Part shown: one piece after another, positions 1-7,120 of the stretch
Layout: each line of letters begins with the position of its first letter
How positions within the stretch are numbered: position 1 is the first letter of the stretch
Made by a program: the position numbers and the translations under genes
From: an uncultured Clostridia bacterium
GTDB taxonomy: Bacteria > Bacillota > Clostridia > Oscillospirales > Ruminococcaceae
Direction: 5' to 3'
DNA: 9,673 nt
Assembly: GCA_938014855.1 (NCBI GenBank)
Contig: CALLQM010000070.1
Location: 1-9,673 of the forward strand
The notes under the pieces: model-generated
Database searches by the model: none
What the model was told of the DNA's origin: nothing
The model's input: the letters and a program-made list of their open reading frames with translations, nothing else

Positions 1-655
1 TCTCGTGCTTCATGATTGCAACGCCTTCCATAACGTCGTTGGCGCCATAGCATTTTACTTTTGCGCGCTCGCCGTCAGAGAACGGTTTTTCGCCGACAAC
101 TTTGAGATTGCCGGTTGCAAAATCATATTCAGTTTCCACATGGGTGAATCCGTTGATTCGGGAGATGATATAAGCGGCATCTTTGCCAAGTCCGTTAAGG
201 ATGACGCGCAGAGGCTCTTTACGAGCTTTGTTTGCGTTTCTTGCAATGCCGATTGCGCCTTCTGCTGCGGCAAACGACTCATGTCCTGCCAAGAAGCAGA
301 AGCATTTGGTTTCGTCTCTAAGCAGCATTGCGCCGAGGTTTCCGTGGCCGAGGCCTACGTTACGCTGTTCTGCGACCGATCCGGGAATGCAGAATGCCTG
401 CAGACCGATACCGATTGCTTCCGCAGCGTCAGCAGCTTTTTTACAGCCTTTTTTAATTGCGATCGCACAGCCGAGGGTGTAAGCCCAAACAGCGTTTTCA
501 AAAGCGATCATCTGAACGTCTCTTACAATTTTATCAACATCCATGCCTTTTGCAGTGCAGATGTTTTTTGCATCTTCGAGAGAAGCAATGCCGTATTCCT
601 TCATACAGGCTTCAATTTTGGGCATTCTTCTTTCCTGTCCTTCAAACTTTACCAT
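1..655 (-). CDS. GGGtGRT-family protein, C-terminus cut by the window edge
   Basis: The reading frame runs from an ATG at 655 down through base 1 without a stop, giving the first 218 residues; the rest lies outside the window. It is recognised from remembered family sequence features: the segment CIPGSVAEQRNVGLGHGNLG (residues 89-108), then a cysteine-rich stretch KCFCFLAGHES (117-127), then VILNGLGKDAA (151-161) and RINGFTHVETEYD (166-178). The glycine-rich GGGtGRT motif that names the family would lie in the missing C-terminal part, so it cannot be checked. A strong ribosome site (AAGGAGG) sits 7 bases before the start. The start is 20 bases after the stop of the NifU-like gene, so the two are almost certainly cotranscribed. 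No signal peptide or membrane segment is visible, so it is probably cytosolic. The biochemical role of the family is unknown to me; an iron-sulfur or redox link is inferred only from the neighbour and the conserved cysteines. Confidence 0.85.
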   Translation of the reverse strand, partial: MVKFEGQERRMPKIEACMKEYGIASLEDAKNICTAKGMDVDKIVRDVQMIAFENAVWAYTLGCAIAIKKGCKKAADAAEAIGIGLQAFCIPGSVAEQRNVGLGHGNLGAMLLRDETKCFCFLAGHESFAAAEGAIGIARNANKARKEPLRVILNGLGKDAAYIISRINGFTHVETEYDFATGNLKVVGEKPFSDGERAKVKCYGANDVMEGVAIMKHE

Positions 656-675
656 GTTGTTACCTCCTTCTCCTC

Positions 676-1368
676 TTATTCTTCACGCGGGTCGATATAT
701 TTCGGCGCATTTTCATATCGGCCATAGGTGCCGATGTTTTTTTCGTACGCAGTGGCAGGATCGATTCCGTGACGGATGTCTTCGAGCATCTTGCCAACGC
801 GGACAAACTTATAACCGGTTGCTTCGCCGTTGTTATCGACTGCGACGGAGATGATATAACCTTCGGTCAGTTCGAGATAGCGAACACCCTTCGCCTTGGT
901 GGAGAAGATGGTGCCAACTTGGGAGCGAAGACCTTTGCCCAAATCCTCGAGTCCGGCGCCAACCGGCAGACCGCCCTCGGAGAATGCGGTTTGGGAACGT
1001 CCGTAAACGATTTGCAGGAACAGTTCGCGCATTGCAACGTTGATTGCATCGCAAACCAGGTCGGTGTTGAGCGCTTCCAGGATTGTTTTGCCCGGAAGAA
1101 TCTCGCCGGCCATTGCTGCGGAATGGGTCATTCCGGAACAGCCGAGTGTTTCGACCAACGCTTCCTCAATAATACCGTTTTTAATATTTAAGGTCAGTTT
1201 GCAGGCGCCCTGCTGCGGGGCGCACCAGCCCACGCCATGTGTCAGACCGGAAATATCTTTGATTTCATAGGCTTGTACCCATTTGCCCTCTTCGGGAATG
1301 GGAGCGGGACCATGTTTCGGTCCTTTGGAGAGGACACACATGCTCTCCACTTCATGGGAATAATTCAT
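676..1368 (-). CDS. NifU/IscU-like iron-sulfur cluster assembly scaffold protein (atypical, 230 aa)
   Basis: This cytosolic 230-residue protein has a NifU/IscU N-terminal-like fold signature: CAPQQGACKLTLNI (residues 49-62), then ETLGCSGMTHSAAMAGEIL (73-91), which matches the scaffold pattern of a glycine-cysteine turn followed by small residues and a helix, then LPGKTILEAL (91-100). Family members hold nascent Fe-S clusters for transfer to client proteins. Cysteines are at 11, 49, 56, 77 and 106; the usual CGD motif is absent and the third ligand found in IscU is not obvious, so the cluster ligands cannot be assigned. Residues 150-230 form an extra C-terminal region (for example LELTEGYIISVAVD at 166-179) not found in plain IscU or SufU, which are about 130-150 residues long. 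Start chosen at the ATG with AAAGGAGT 7 bases upstream. It is the first gene of a two-gene operon with the GGGtGRT protein. No cysteine desulfurase gene is visible nearby, so which system it serves is unknown. Confidence 0.82.
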   Translation of the reverse strand: MNYSHEVESMCVLSKGPKHGPAPIPEEGKWVQAYEIKDISGLTHGVGWCAPQQGACKLTLNIKNGIIEEALVETLGCSGMTHSAAMAGEILPGKTILEALNTDLVCDAINVAMRELFLQIVYGRSQTAFSEGGLPVGAGLEDLGKGLRSQVGTIFSTKAKGVRYLELTEGYIISVAVDNNGEATGYKFVRVGKMLEDIRHGIDPATAYEKNIGTYGRYENAPKYIDPREE

Positions 1369-1410
1369 ATCGGTACTCCTTTCGGTTTTTTGACTGCAAT
1401 GTCAATCTTT

Positions 1411-1439
1411 ATTATATTAGGTCGAATCCGAATTATCAA
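1411..1439 (-). promoter_or_regulatory. Sigma-A promoter for the NifU-like/GGGtGRT operon
   Basis: Read on the minus strand, a -35 box TTGATA (1434-1439) is followed by a 17-bp spacer and a perfect -10 box TATAAT (1411-1416). This is an 11 of 12 match with ideal spacing. Transcription would start near 1404, leaving a leader of about 35 bases with the AAAGGAGT ribosome site before the ATG at 1368. Confidence 0.75.
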
Positions 1440-1452
1440 GGGCTTGTTATTG

Positions 1453-1477
1453 ATTTGTTAATCTTTAGACAACAAAT
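1453..1477. promoter_or_regulatory. Inverted repeat resembling a Rex operator
   Basis: ATTTGTT (1453-1459) and AACAAAT (1471-1477) form a perfect 7-bp inverted repeat with an 11-base spacer. Within it, 1455-1472 reads TTGTTAA-TCTT-TAGACAA, matching the consensus I recall for Rex (TTGTTAA, 4 any bases, TTAACAA) at 12 of 14 fixed positions. Another TTGTTA lies at 1444-1449, 11 bp (one helical turn) away. The element is 15 bp upstream of the -35 box of the minus-strand promoter, a position less usual for a repressor. The region is AT-rich, so chance resemblance is possible. Confidence 0.3.
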
Positions 1478-1560
1478 TCTACATAGATAATTGAACTTTT
1501 CTGTATATAATAGTACATGCATAGTATTACCACAAGATCTTCATAAAATAAACATTGACA

Positions 1561-1597
1561 TTGACAACAGGACATTGTACACTATATTGGTTATAAT
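1561..1597 (+). promoter_or_regulatory. secA promoter region with two overlapping sigma-A promoter candidates
   Basis: TTGACA occurs twice in tandem (1555-1560 and 1561-1566). The second copy is 16 bp from TATATT (1583-1588), an 11 of 12 match. A perfect TATAAT (1592-1597) is 17 bp from AGGACA (1569-1574), a 10 of 12 match. Either could drive secA, with a start near 1595-1604 and a leader of about 66-75 bases. The sequence does not decide between them. Confidence 0.65.
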
Positions 1598-1669
1598 GTG
1601 TTTATTTTTGGATGAATGAAGTCCGTTCCGTCCGGCAGGATTGCAGAACGAGTTATATGAGGTGACAAA

Positions 1670-4411
1670 ATGGGATTGATTCAAAAAATCTTCGGAACCT
1701 ATTCTGAAAGGGAGCTGAAACGCATTTACCCGATTCAGAAAAAGGTACTGGAACTTGAAGAAAAATACCGCGCGATGACCGACAAGGAGCTGAAAGCCTG
1801 CACGCCGGCTTTCAAAGAGCGTCTTGCCGCCGGCGAATCATTGGATGATCTTTTGCCGGACGCGTTTGGCGCCTGCCGTGAAGCAGCCGATCGTGTGCTT
1901 GGGATGCGCCATTTCCCTGTGCAGATTATCGGCGGAATTGTGTTGCATCAGGGCCGTATTTCTGAGATGCGCACCGGTGAAGGTAAAACGCTGGTTGCGA
2001 CTCTGCCCGCTTATCTAAATGCGCTGACCGGAAAAGGTGTCCACATTGTCACCGTGAATGACTATCTGGCAAAGCGCGACTCGGAATGGATGGGCAAAGT
2101 TTATCGGTTCATGGGTCTTACAGTCGGACTAATCGTCCATGGTTTAGATAATACACAGCGCCGTGCAGCTTATAACTGTGATATCACGTACGGAACCAAC
2201 AACGAATTTGGGTTCGATTATCTGCGTGATAACATGGTAATCTATAAATCGGACAAGGTTCAGCGCGAACATAATTATTCCATCGTCGACGAGGTCGACT
2301 CCATTTTGATTGACGAAGCGAGAACACCGCTTATTATATCCGGACAGGGCGATAAATCGACCGATCTTTACGAAAAAGCCGATCAGTTTGCCCGCCGTCT
2401 CAAATGTTTCCGCGTTACCGAAAAAGATAACAAAGAAGAAAACGACGATGTGGACGGCGATTATATCGTCGATGAAAAAGCCAAGACCGTTACGCTCACC
2501 AAAGACGGTGTTGAAAAAGCGGAAGAATATTTCGGTCTGGAATGCTTGACTGACGGCGACAACATGACCCTTCAGCACCACATCAATCAGGCAATCCGCG
2601 CGCACGGAATCATGCAGCGCGACGTGGACTATGTGGTAAAAGACGGACAAGTTGTGATTGTCGATGAATTTACCGGACGTCTCATGCTCGGACGCCGCTA
2701 TAACGAAGGCCTGCATCAGGCAATCGAGGCGAAAGAGGGCGTCAAGGTCGAGCGCGAAAGCAAAACTCTCGCGACCATCACCTTCCAGAACTTCTTCCGT
2801 ATGTATGACAAACTTGCCGGTATGACCGGTACCGCCCAAACCGAGGCGGACGAGTTTATGGAAATCTATAAGCTCGATGTCATTGAAATCCCAACCAACA
2901 AACCGATTGCCCGTATCGACCATCCGGACGTGGTTTATAAAACCGAAAACGCAAAATTCGATGCGGTTATTGAAAATATTATTGAGTGCCACAAAAAAGG
3001 ACAGCCGGTTCTTGTCGGCACCATTTCGATTGAAAAATCCGAACTGCTCTCCAAAATGCTTTCGCACCACGGCATCAAACATGAAGTGCTGAATGCAAAA
3101 TATCATGAAAAAGAAGCAGAAATCGTCGCACAGGCAGGTAAATTCGGCGCGGTCACCATAGCGACCAACATGGCCGGACGCGGAACGGATATCGTATTGG
3201 GCGGTAACGCAGAGTTCCTGGCAAAGGCAGACCTGCGCAAGGCCGGTTATGAGGACGAGATCATTGCCGAGGCGACCGGATTTGCAGATACCGACAATCA
3301 GGTCGTGAACGATGCGAGAAAACTGTTCCGTGAACTGATGGACCGCTATAAGAAAGAATCCGACACGGAAGCGGAAAAGGTATGCGAAGCAGGCGGCCTG
3401 TTCATCATCGGCACCGAGCGCCACGAGTCCCGCCGTATCGACAATCAGCTGCGCGGACGTGCAGGACGTCAGGGCGACCCGGGTGCTACCCGCTTCTTCT
3501 TATCGCTGGAAGACGATTTGATGCGTCTGTTCGGCGGCGAGCGCATCCAAAACATGATGAATGCCATCGGCGCGGAAGACGATATGCCCATCGAGGCCAA
3601 GATTTTGACCAACTCCATCCAAAGCGCACAGATCAAAGTGGAAGCGCGCAACTTCGGAATTCGTAAAAATGTGCTTCAGTTTGACGATGTCATGAACCGT
3701 CAGCGTGAGATTATTTATTCTCAGCGTGCAAAGGTGCTGGATGGCGAAGATATCAGCGGCGTAATCCGCGACATGATTAAGGAAACCATCGATTCCACCG
3801 TTGACCAGTATTTGGTTGATAAAGAAGTGCATGACCACTGGAACCTCAACGGTCTGCGCGATTACTTCCTTGGATGGCTCACCACGTCGGATGACCTGCA
3901 CTACAGCACCAAAGAGCTTGGTGAAATCACCGACCAAGAAATCAAAGATATGCTTCACGAGCGCGCACAAAAGATTTATGAAATGCGTGAAAAGCAGTTT
4001 ACTCCCAAGATCATGCGCGAAGTGGAACGTGTGGTACTGCTTCGAATCGTTGATACCAAGTGGATGCAGCATATCGATGATATGGAAGAACTCAAACGCG
4101 GCATGTATCTGCGCAGCTATGCGCAGAAAGACCCTGTGGTCGAATACCGCATCGAGGGCTTTGACATGTTTGATGCGATGATCGCATCCATCCGTGAAGA
4201 TACCGTGAAGCTGATGTTCACCATCCAGCTTCGCACCAATGAAGAACCCAAGCGCGAGCAGGTTGCGAAACCTACAACGGAATCCGGCGGCAGTGACGGC
4301 AGCTTGGAAAAGAAACCGGCAAAACGCAGTGCCACAAAAGTAGGACGTAACGATCCTTGTCCATGCGGAAGCGGCAAGAAGTATAAAAAATGCTGCGGGC
4401 GCAACGAATAA
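1670..4411 (+). CDS. secA: Protein translocase ATPase subunit SecA
   Basis: SecA is the motor that pushes unfolded preproteins through the SecYEG channel at the cytoplasmic membrane. The 913 residues show the complete family layout: Walker A RTGEGKT (101-107), the DEAD-type Walker B region VDEVDSILIDEAR (206-218), the preprotein cross-linking domain (about 225-375, including VVIVDEFTGRLM at 328-339), TGTAQTEADEF (387-396 region), the second nucleotide-binding domain with AGRGTDIVLGG (502-512) and the arginine-finger motif QLRGRAGRQGDPG (593-605), helical scaffold and wing domains, and a SEC-C zinc-binding tail CPCGSGKKYKKCC (897-909). The tail has a CC pair where many SecA proteins have CH. 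It is longer than Bacillus SecA (841) because of an acidic insertion around 250-265 and an extended segment around 518-572; I believe both are common in clostridial SecA. Start: ATG with GAGGTGA (1659-1665) just upstream. It is a single-gene unit, with its own promoter and a terminator right after it. Confidence 0.98.
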   Translation: MGLIQKIFGTYSERELKRIYPIQKKVLELEEKYRAMTDKELKACTPAFKERLAAGESLDDLLPDAFGACREAADRVLGMRHFPVQIIGGIVLHQGRISEMRTGEGKTLVATLPAYLNALTGKGVHIVTVNDYLAKRDSEWMGKVYRFMGLTVGLIVHGLDNTQRRAAYNCDITYGTNNEFGFDYLRDNMVIYKSDKVQREHNYSIVDEVDSILIDEARTPLIISGQGDKSTDLYEKADQFARRLKCFRVTEKDNKEENDDVDGDYIVDEKAKTVTLTKDGVEKAEEYFGLECLTDGDNMTLQHHINQAIRAHGIMQRDVDYVVKDGQVVIVDEFTGRLMLGRRYNEGLHQAIEAKEGVKVERESKTLATITFQNFFRMYDKLAGMTGTAQTEADEFMEIYKLDVIEIPTNKPIARIDHPDVVYKTENAKFDAVIENIIECHKKGQPVLVGTISIEKSELLSKMLSHHGIKHEVLNAKYHEKEAEIVAQAGKFGAVTIATNMAGRGTDIVLGGNAEFLAKADLRKAGYEDEIIAEATGFADTDNQVVNDARKLFRELMDRYKKESDTEAEKVCEAGGLFIIGTERHESRRIDNQLRGRAGRQGDPGATRFFLSLEDDLMRLFGGERIQNMMNAIGAEDDMPIEAKILTNSIQSAQIKVEARNFGIRKNVLQFDDVMNRQREIIYSQRAKVLDGEDISGVIRDMIKETIDSTVDQYLVDKEVHDHWNLNGLRDYFLGWLTTSDDLHYSTKELGEITDQEIKDMLHERAQKIYEMREKQFTPKIMREVERVVLLRIVDTKWMQHIDDMEELKRGMYLRSYAQKDPVVEYRIEGFDMFDAMIASIREDTVKLMFTIQLRTNEEPKREQVAKPTTESGGSDGSLEKKPAKRSATKVGRNDPCPCGSGKKYKKCCGRNE

Positions 4412-4427
4412 AGCAACTTTTCTTGAC

Positions 4428-4454
4428 AAAAAGCCGCTTTCGAGCGGCTTTTTT
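4428..4454 (+). terminator. Rho-independent terminator after secA
   Basis: AAGCCGCT (4431-4438) pairs with AGCGGCTT (4443-4450) around a UUCG tetraloop. Three A-T pairs extend the stem at its base, and a run of T residues ends at 4454. It begins 17 bases after the secA stop codon and separates secA from typA. Confidence 0.92.
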
Positions 4455-4506
4455 CGTGATTTTCAGCAACAATATATACAGATTAGACAAAATGGTTGAT
4501 TTTTTA

Positions 4507-4535
4507 TTGACAGGATACCGCCAAGTAGGTATTAT
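4507..4535 (+). promoter_or_regulatory. Sigma-A promoter for typA
   Basis: A perfect -35 TTGACA (4507-4512) and a -10 TATTAT (4530-4535) are separated by 17 bp, an 11 of 12 match. Transcription would start near 4542, giving a leader of about 53 bases to the ATG at 4595. Together with the secA terminator upstream, this makes typA an independent transcription unit, possibly including the downstream regulator gene. Confidence 0.8.
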
Positions 4536-4581
4536 ATTTTAATGTGAATAGTGTAACTTTTAGCCGAATATGAGGCAGATT

Positions 4582-4587
4582 GGAAGA
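4582..4587 (+). promoter_or_regulatory. Ribosome binding site that favours the ATG start of typA
   Basis: GGAAGA lies 7 bases before the ATG at 4595. An in-frame TTG at 4580 has GAGG (4572-4575) only 4 bases upstream, which is short spacing. The ATG start also gives an N-terminus (MNIKRDDLRNVAII) that matches usual TypA proteins, whereas the TTG start would add five unconserved residues. Confidence 0.6.
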
Positions 4588-4594
4588 ATACCAT

Positions 4595-6421
4595 ATGAAT
4601 ATCAAACGCGACGATCTTAGAAATGTAGCGATCATAGCGCACGTTGACCACGGCAAAACCACGCTTGTGGACGGCATGCTCAGACAAAGCGGAACATTCC
4701 GCGAAAATCAGGATGTGCAGGAGCGCGTCATGGACTCGAACGATATCGAGCGTGAACGCGGCATCACCATCCTTGCGAAAAACGCATCCGCCGTTTATAA
4801 CGGCGTCAAAATCAATATTGTCGACACCCCGGGACATGCGGACTTCGGCGGCGAAGTGGAACGTGTACTGAAAATGGTGGACGGTGTACTTCTGCTGGTT
4901 GACGCGGCGGAAGGCCCGATGCCGCAGACCCGTTTCGTTTTGAGCAAAGCGCTCGAACTGGACCTTGCGGTCGTCATCGTCATCAACAAAATCGACCGTC
5001 CGGATGCTCGTGTGTACGAAGTGGTCGATGAAGTGCTGGAACTGCTCATGGACTTGGGCGCTTCGGACAAACAGCTGGACAGCCCGATGCTGTTCTGTTC
5101 CGGCAGATCAGGCACCGCGTCCTTCTCTCCGGAAGTGGAAGGAACCGACCTCACGCCGCTTTTGGATACCATTGTGGACTACATCGAATGCCCGCAGGGT
5201 GACCCGGAAGAGCCTGCCGCTGTTTTGGTTTCCTGTATCGATTATAACGATTATGTGGGTCGTATTGCGGTTGGACGCATCGAGCACGGAACTCTGAAAG
5301 TCAATCAGTCCGTTTCGATTTGCGATTATCATAATCCAGATCTTTTGAATAGCGGAAAAATCACCGCGATCTATCAGTTTACCGGTGTTGGACGCACGTC
5401 TGTACAGTCCGCTCAGGTGGGCGATATCGTAATGTTCTCCGGCATCGAGGATATTAATATCGGAAATACCGTTTGTGCAACCGGTACGCATCAGGCAATT
5501 CCGTTTGTAAAGATTTCCGAGCCGACGGTTGAAATGACGTTCTCGGTCAACAACAGCCCGTTTGCCGGACGTGAAGGAAAATTTGTTACCACCCGTCAGA
5601 TTCGTGACCGTCTCAACCGCGAACTTCTTCGCGATGTGTCACTGCGTGTTGCGGATGGCGATACCGCCGATTCGTTCCGTGTATGCGGACGCGGTGAAAT
5701 GCATCTGTCCATCCTCATCGAAAACATGCGCCGTGAGGGATTTGAGTTCCAGGTGAGCACGCCGAAGGTGCTGTATCGTGACATCGAGGGACAGAAATGT
5801 GAGCCGTTTGAGGAGCTGACCGTGGACGTTCCGGCGGAATGTTCCGGTGCGGTCATGGAAAAAATGGGCAAACGCAAGGGCGAACTGCAGAGCATGAACC
5901 CGGTTGGAAGCCGTATGAAGATGGTGTTCATCGTTCCGGAACGCGGTTTGTTCGGATATAAGAGTGAATTCCTCACCGATACCAAAGGTGAAGGCATCAT
6001 GAATACATTGTTTTATGATTATCTGCCATATAAAGGCGAGATCGACCGCCGCAACAACGGTTCGCTTGTTGCGTTTGAAACCGGTGTTACGATCACATAT
6101 GGTCTTTATAACGCACAGGAGCGTGGTACGCTGTTCCTTGGTGCGGCTGAGCCGGTTTATGCCGGACAAGTTGTCGGAATGTCTCCGAGAAACGAAGACA
6201 TTGCCGTGAACGTTTGTAAGAAGAAACAGCTGTCGAATACTCGTGCTTCCGGTTCGGACGATGCACTGCGCCTCATCCCGCCCCGCCGGTTCTCTCTTGA
6301 GGAGTCGCTGGAGTTTATTACCGACGACGAGCTGTTGGAGGTTACGCCGAAAAGTATCCGTATCCGCAAACGTATTTTGGATCATGCACAGCGTATGCGT
6401 GAGCAGATGAAAAATCGCTGA
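4595..6421 (+). CDS. typA: Ribosome-associated translational GTPase TypA/BipA
   Basis: TypA (BipA) is an EF-G-like GTPase that binds the ribosome and acts in stress adaptation and large-subunit assembly. The 608-residue product has the usual family length. GTPase motifs are G1 AHVDHGKTT (15-23), the switch I RGIT (55-58), G3 DTPGH (77-81), G4 NKID (131-134) and a G5 region CSGRSG (168-173), where many TypA proteins have an SA pair. Domain II follows at about 205-300, EF-G-like domains III and V at about 305-480 (including GRGEMHLSILIENMRREG, 365-382), and the TypA-specific C-terminal domain after that, with the hallmark KKKQLSNTRASGSDDALRL (542-560). Start set at ATG 4595; an alternative TTG at 4580 would add five residues. 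It has its own promoter. No terminator is visible after the stop, so the regulator gene 60 bases downstream may be in the same transcript. Confidence 0.97.
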   Translation: MNIKRDDLRNVAIIAHVDHGKTTLVDGMLRQSGTFRENQDVQERVMDSNDIERERGITILAKNASAVYNGVKINIVDTPGHADFGGEVERVLKMVDGVLLLVDAAEGPMPQTRFVLSKALELDLAVVIVINKIDRPDARVYEVVDEVLELLMDLGASDKQLDSPMLFCSGRSGTASFSPEVEGTDLTPLLDTIVDYIECPQGDPEEPAAVLVSCIDYNDYVGRIAVGRIEHGTLKVNQSVSICDYHNPDLLNSGKITAIYQFTGVGRTSVQSAQVGDIVMFSGIEDINIGNTVCATGTHQAIPFVKISEPTVEMTFSVNNSPFAGREGKFVTTRQIRDRLNRELLRDVSLRVADGDTADSFRVCGRGEMHLSILIENMRREGFEFQVSTPKVLYRDIEGQKCEPFEELTVDVPAECSGAVMEKMGKRKGELQSMNPVGSRMKMVFIVPERGLFGYKSEFLTDTKGEGIMNTLFYDYLPYKGEIDRRNNGSLVAFETGVTITYGLYNAQERGTLFLGAAEPVYAGQVVGMSPRNEDIAVNVCKKKQLSNTRASGSDDALRLIPPRRFSLEESLEFITDDELLEVTPKSIRIRKRILDHAQRMREQMKNR

Positions 6422-6465
6422 TATGCGGCTCCCCTATCCGCCTGAAAAGCGTCAGAATATGTAAG

Positions 6466-6472
6466 TTTGGAG
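6466..6472 (+). promoter_or_regulatory. Ribosome binding site that decides a TTG start for the BusR-like gene
   Basis: TTTGGAG (GGAG at 6469-6472) lies 9 bases upstream of an in-frame TTG at 6482. The alternative TTG at 6467 overlaps this site and has no Shine-Dalgarno sequence of its own. The first in-frame ATG comes only inside the DNA-binding domain, so a non-ATG start is required. Confidence 0.6.
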
Positions 6473-6481
6473 TTGTCTTTT

Positions 6482-7102
6482 TTGGGTAGTCATGTTGTGC
6501 CGCCGGTCTATTCTCAAATTGCGCTGGATATTGCGCTTCGGATAGCGCGCGGAGATATACAAGAGAATACAAAAGTATATGGCCGATCGATCATGGCATC
6601 GGAATACGGTGTTTCACCGGAGACAATTCGTCGGTCGATGAAACTGCTGGAAGATATGCAGGTTGTGGAAGTACGGCAAAACAGCGGTGCGCTTGTACTG
6701 TCGGCGGAAAAAGCAAAGTGGTATGTCGAAAAGTTTGGGCAGGAAAACGATATCCGTACGCGCCAAAAAAAATTGGACGAACTGCTGGAACATCAGCAGG
6801 ATGTCAGCCGGGAAATCAGCGAAGTGGCCAGCACCATCGTTCGGATTAATGAGAAGTTTACGAAGAGTAAGCCGTTTCATAATTACGAAGCAACGGTTCC
6901 CGCAAACTCCCATGTAATCGGCAAAACACTGGGCGAACTCAAATTCTGGCAGCAAACCACCGCAACGGTGATTGCGGTTCGGCGCGGTGAACAAATCATA
7001 TTGTCACCGGGTCCGTATGCGACCCTGCATGAGGGAGATATCATTGTATTTGTCGGTAATATAAAAAGCACCGATATGGTCATAAATTTCTTGGCAAAAT
7101 AA
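6482..7102 (+). CDS. busR: BusR-like GntR-type transcriptional regulator with RCK_C domain (predicted c-di-AMP sensor)
   Basis: The 206-residue product begins with a GntR-type winged helix (about 7-75): VYSQIALDIALRIARGDI (9-26), then GRSIMASEYGVSPETIRRSM (34-53), the typical helix-turn-helix, and a wing ending LVLS. A polar helical linker, probably a coiled coil, spans about 80-128. The C-terminus (134-206) is an RCK_C (TrkA-C) domain, with HVIGKTLGEL (144-153) and LHEGDIIVFVG (182-192). This order is that of BusR, the c-di-AMP-responsive repressor of betaine uptake known from Lactococcus and Streptococcus agalactiae; RCK_C domains in Ktr and Cpa proteins also bind c-di-AMP. It lies upstream, same strand, of an OpuC-type osmolyte importer, which is the predicted target. 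It has a TTG start and no clear promoter of its own, and may be read from typA. The regulator class is near certain; ligand and target are inferred. A potassium-related ligand role for RCK_C is the main alternative. Confidence 0.85.
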   Translation: MGSHVVPPVYSQIALDIALRIARGDIQENTKVYGRSIMASEYGVSPETIRRSMKLLEDMQVVEVRQNSGALVLSAEKAKWYVEKFGQENDIRTRQKKLDELLEHQQDVSREISEVASTIVRINEKFTKSKPFHNYEATVPANSHVIGKTLGELKFWQQTTATVIAVRRGEQIILSPGPYATLHEGDIIVFVGNIKSTDMVINFLAK

Positions 7103-7120
7103 TCAACGAAATATTTGCAT

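Larger units (their letters stand above)
1369..1669. other. Divergent intergenic region between the NifU-like operon and secA
   Basis: This 301-base AT-rich spacer separates two divergently transcribed units. It holds a minus-strand promoter next to the NifU-like gene (1411-1439), an inverted repeat (1453-1477), and the plus-strand promoter region for secA (1561-1597). The secA leader (about 1604-1669) is short and shows only a weak hairpin (CGTTC at 1624-1628, GAACG at 1646-1650). I see no open reading frame with a ribosome site, no riboswitch and no terminator in it. Confidence 0.7.

Noticed and set aside
5..727. 240-codon plus-strand frame at the left edge
   Set aside because: It is antisense to the GGGtGRT gene, which has a strong ribosome site and recognisable conserved blocks; the plus frame has no ribosome site or family signature.
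457..1191. 244-codon plus-strand frame
   Set aside because: It overlaps both minus-strand genes on the opposite strand and shows no motif; it is a shadow of the NifU-like and GGGtGRT coding regions.
1491..1511. Possible promoter TTGAAC ... TATAAT on the plus strand
   Set aside because: The spacer is only 9 bp and no other -35 box fits the TATAAT at 1506-1511; the better secA promoter candidates lie downstream at 1561-1597.
1624..1650. CGTTC/GAACG hairpin in the secA leader as a riboswitch or attenuator
   Set aside because: It has five pairs around a 17-base loop and no terminator or alternative structure; it is probably chance.
2144..3424. 426-codon open frame on the minus strand inside secA
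   Set aside because: It is fully covered by the unmistakable SecA frame on the plus strand, has a composition rich in F, H and V typical of antisense frames, and shows no recognisable motif.
3500..4429. 309-codon minus-strand frame across the end of secA
   Set aside because: It is antisense to conserved SecA domains and crosses into the stretch before the secA terminator; no family motif is visible.
5639..6385. 248-codon minus-strand frame inside typA
   Set aside because: It is antisense to conserved TypA domains, with no supporting ribosome site or similarity.
6425..6441. GCGG/CCGC hairpin after the typA stop as a terminator
   Set aside because: The stem has only 4 pairs with a 9-base loop and no T run follows, so it is unlikely to stop transcription.
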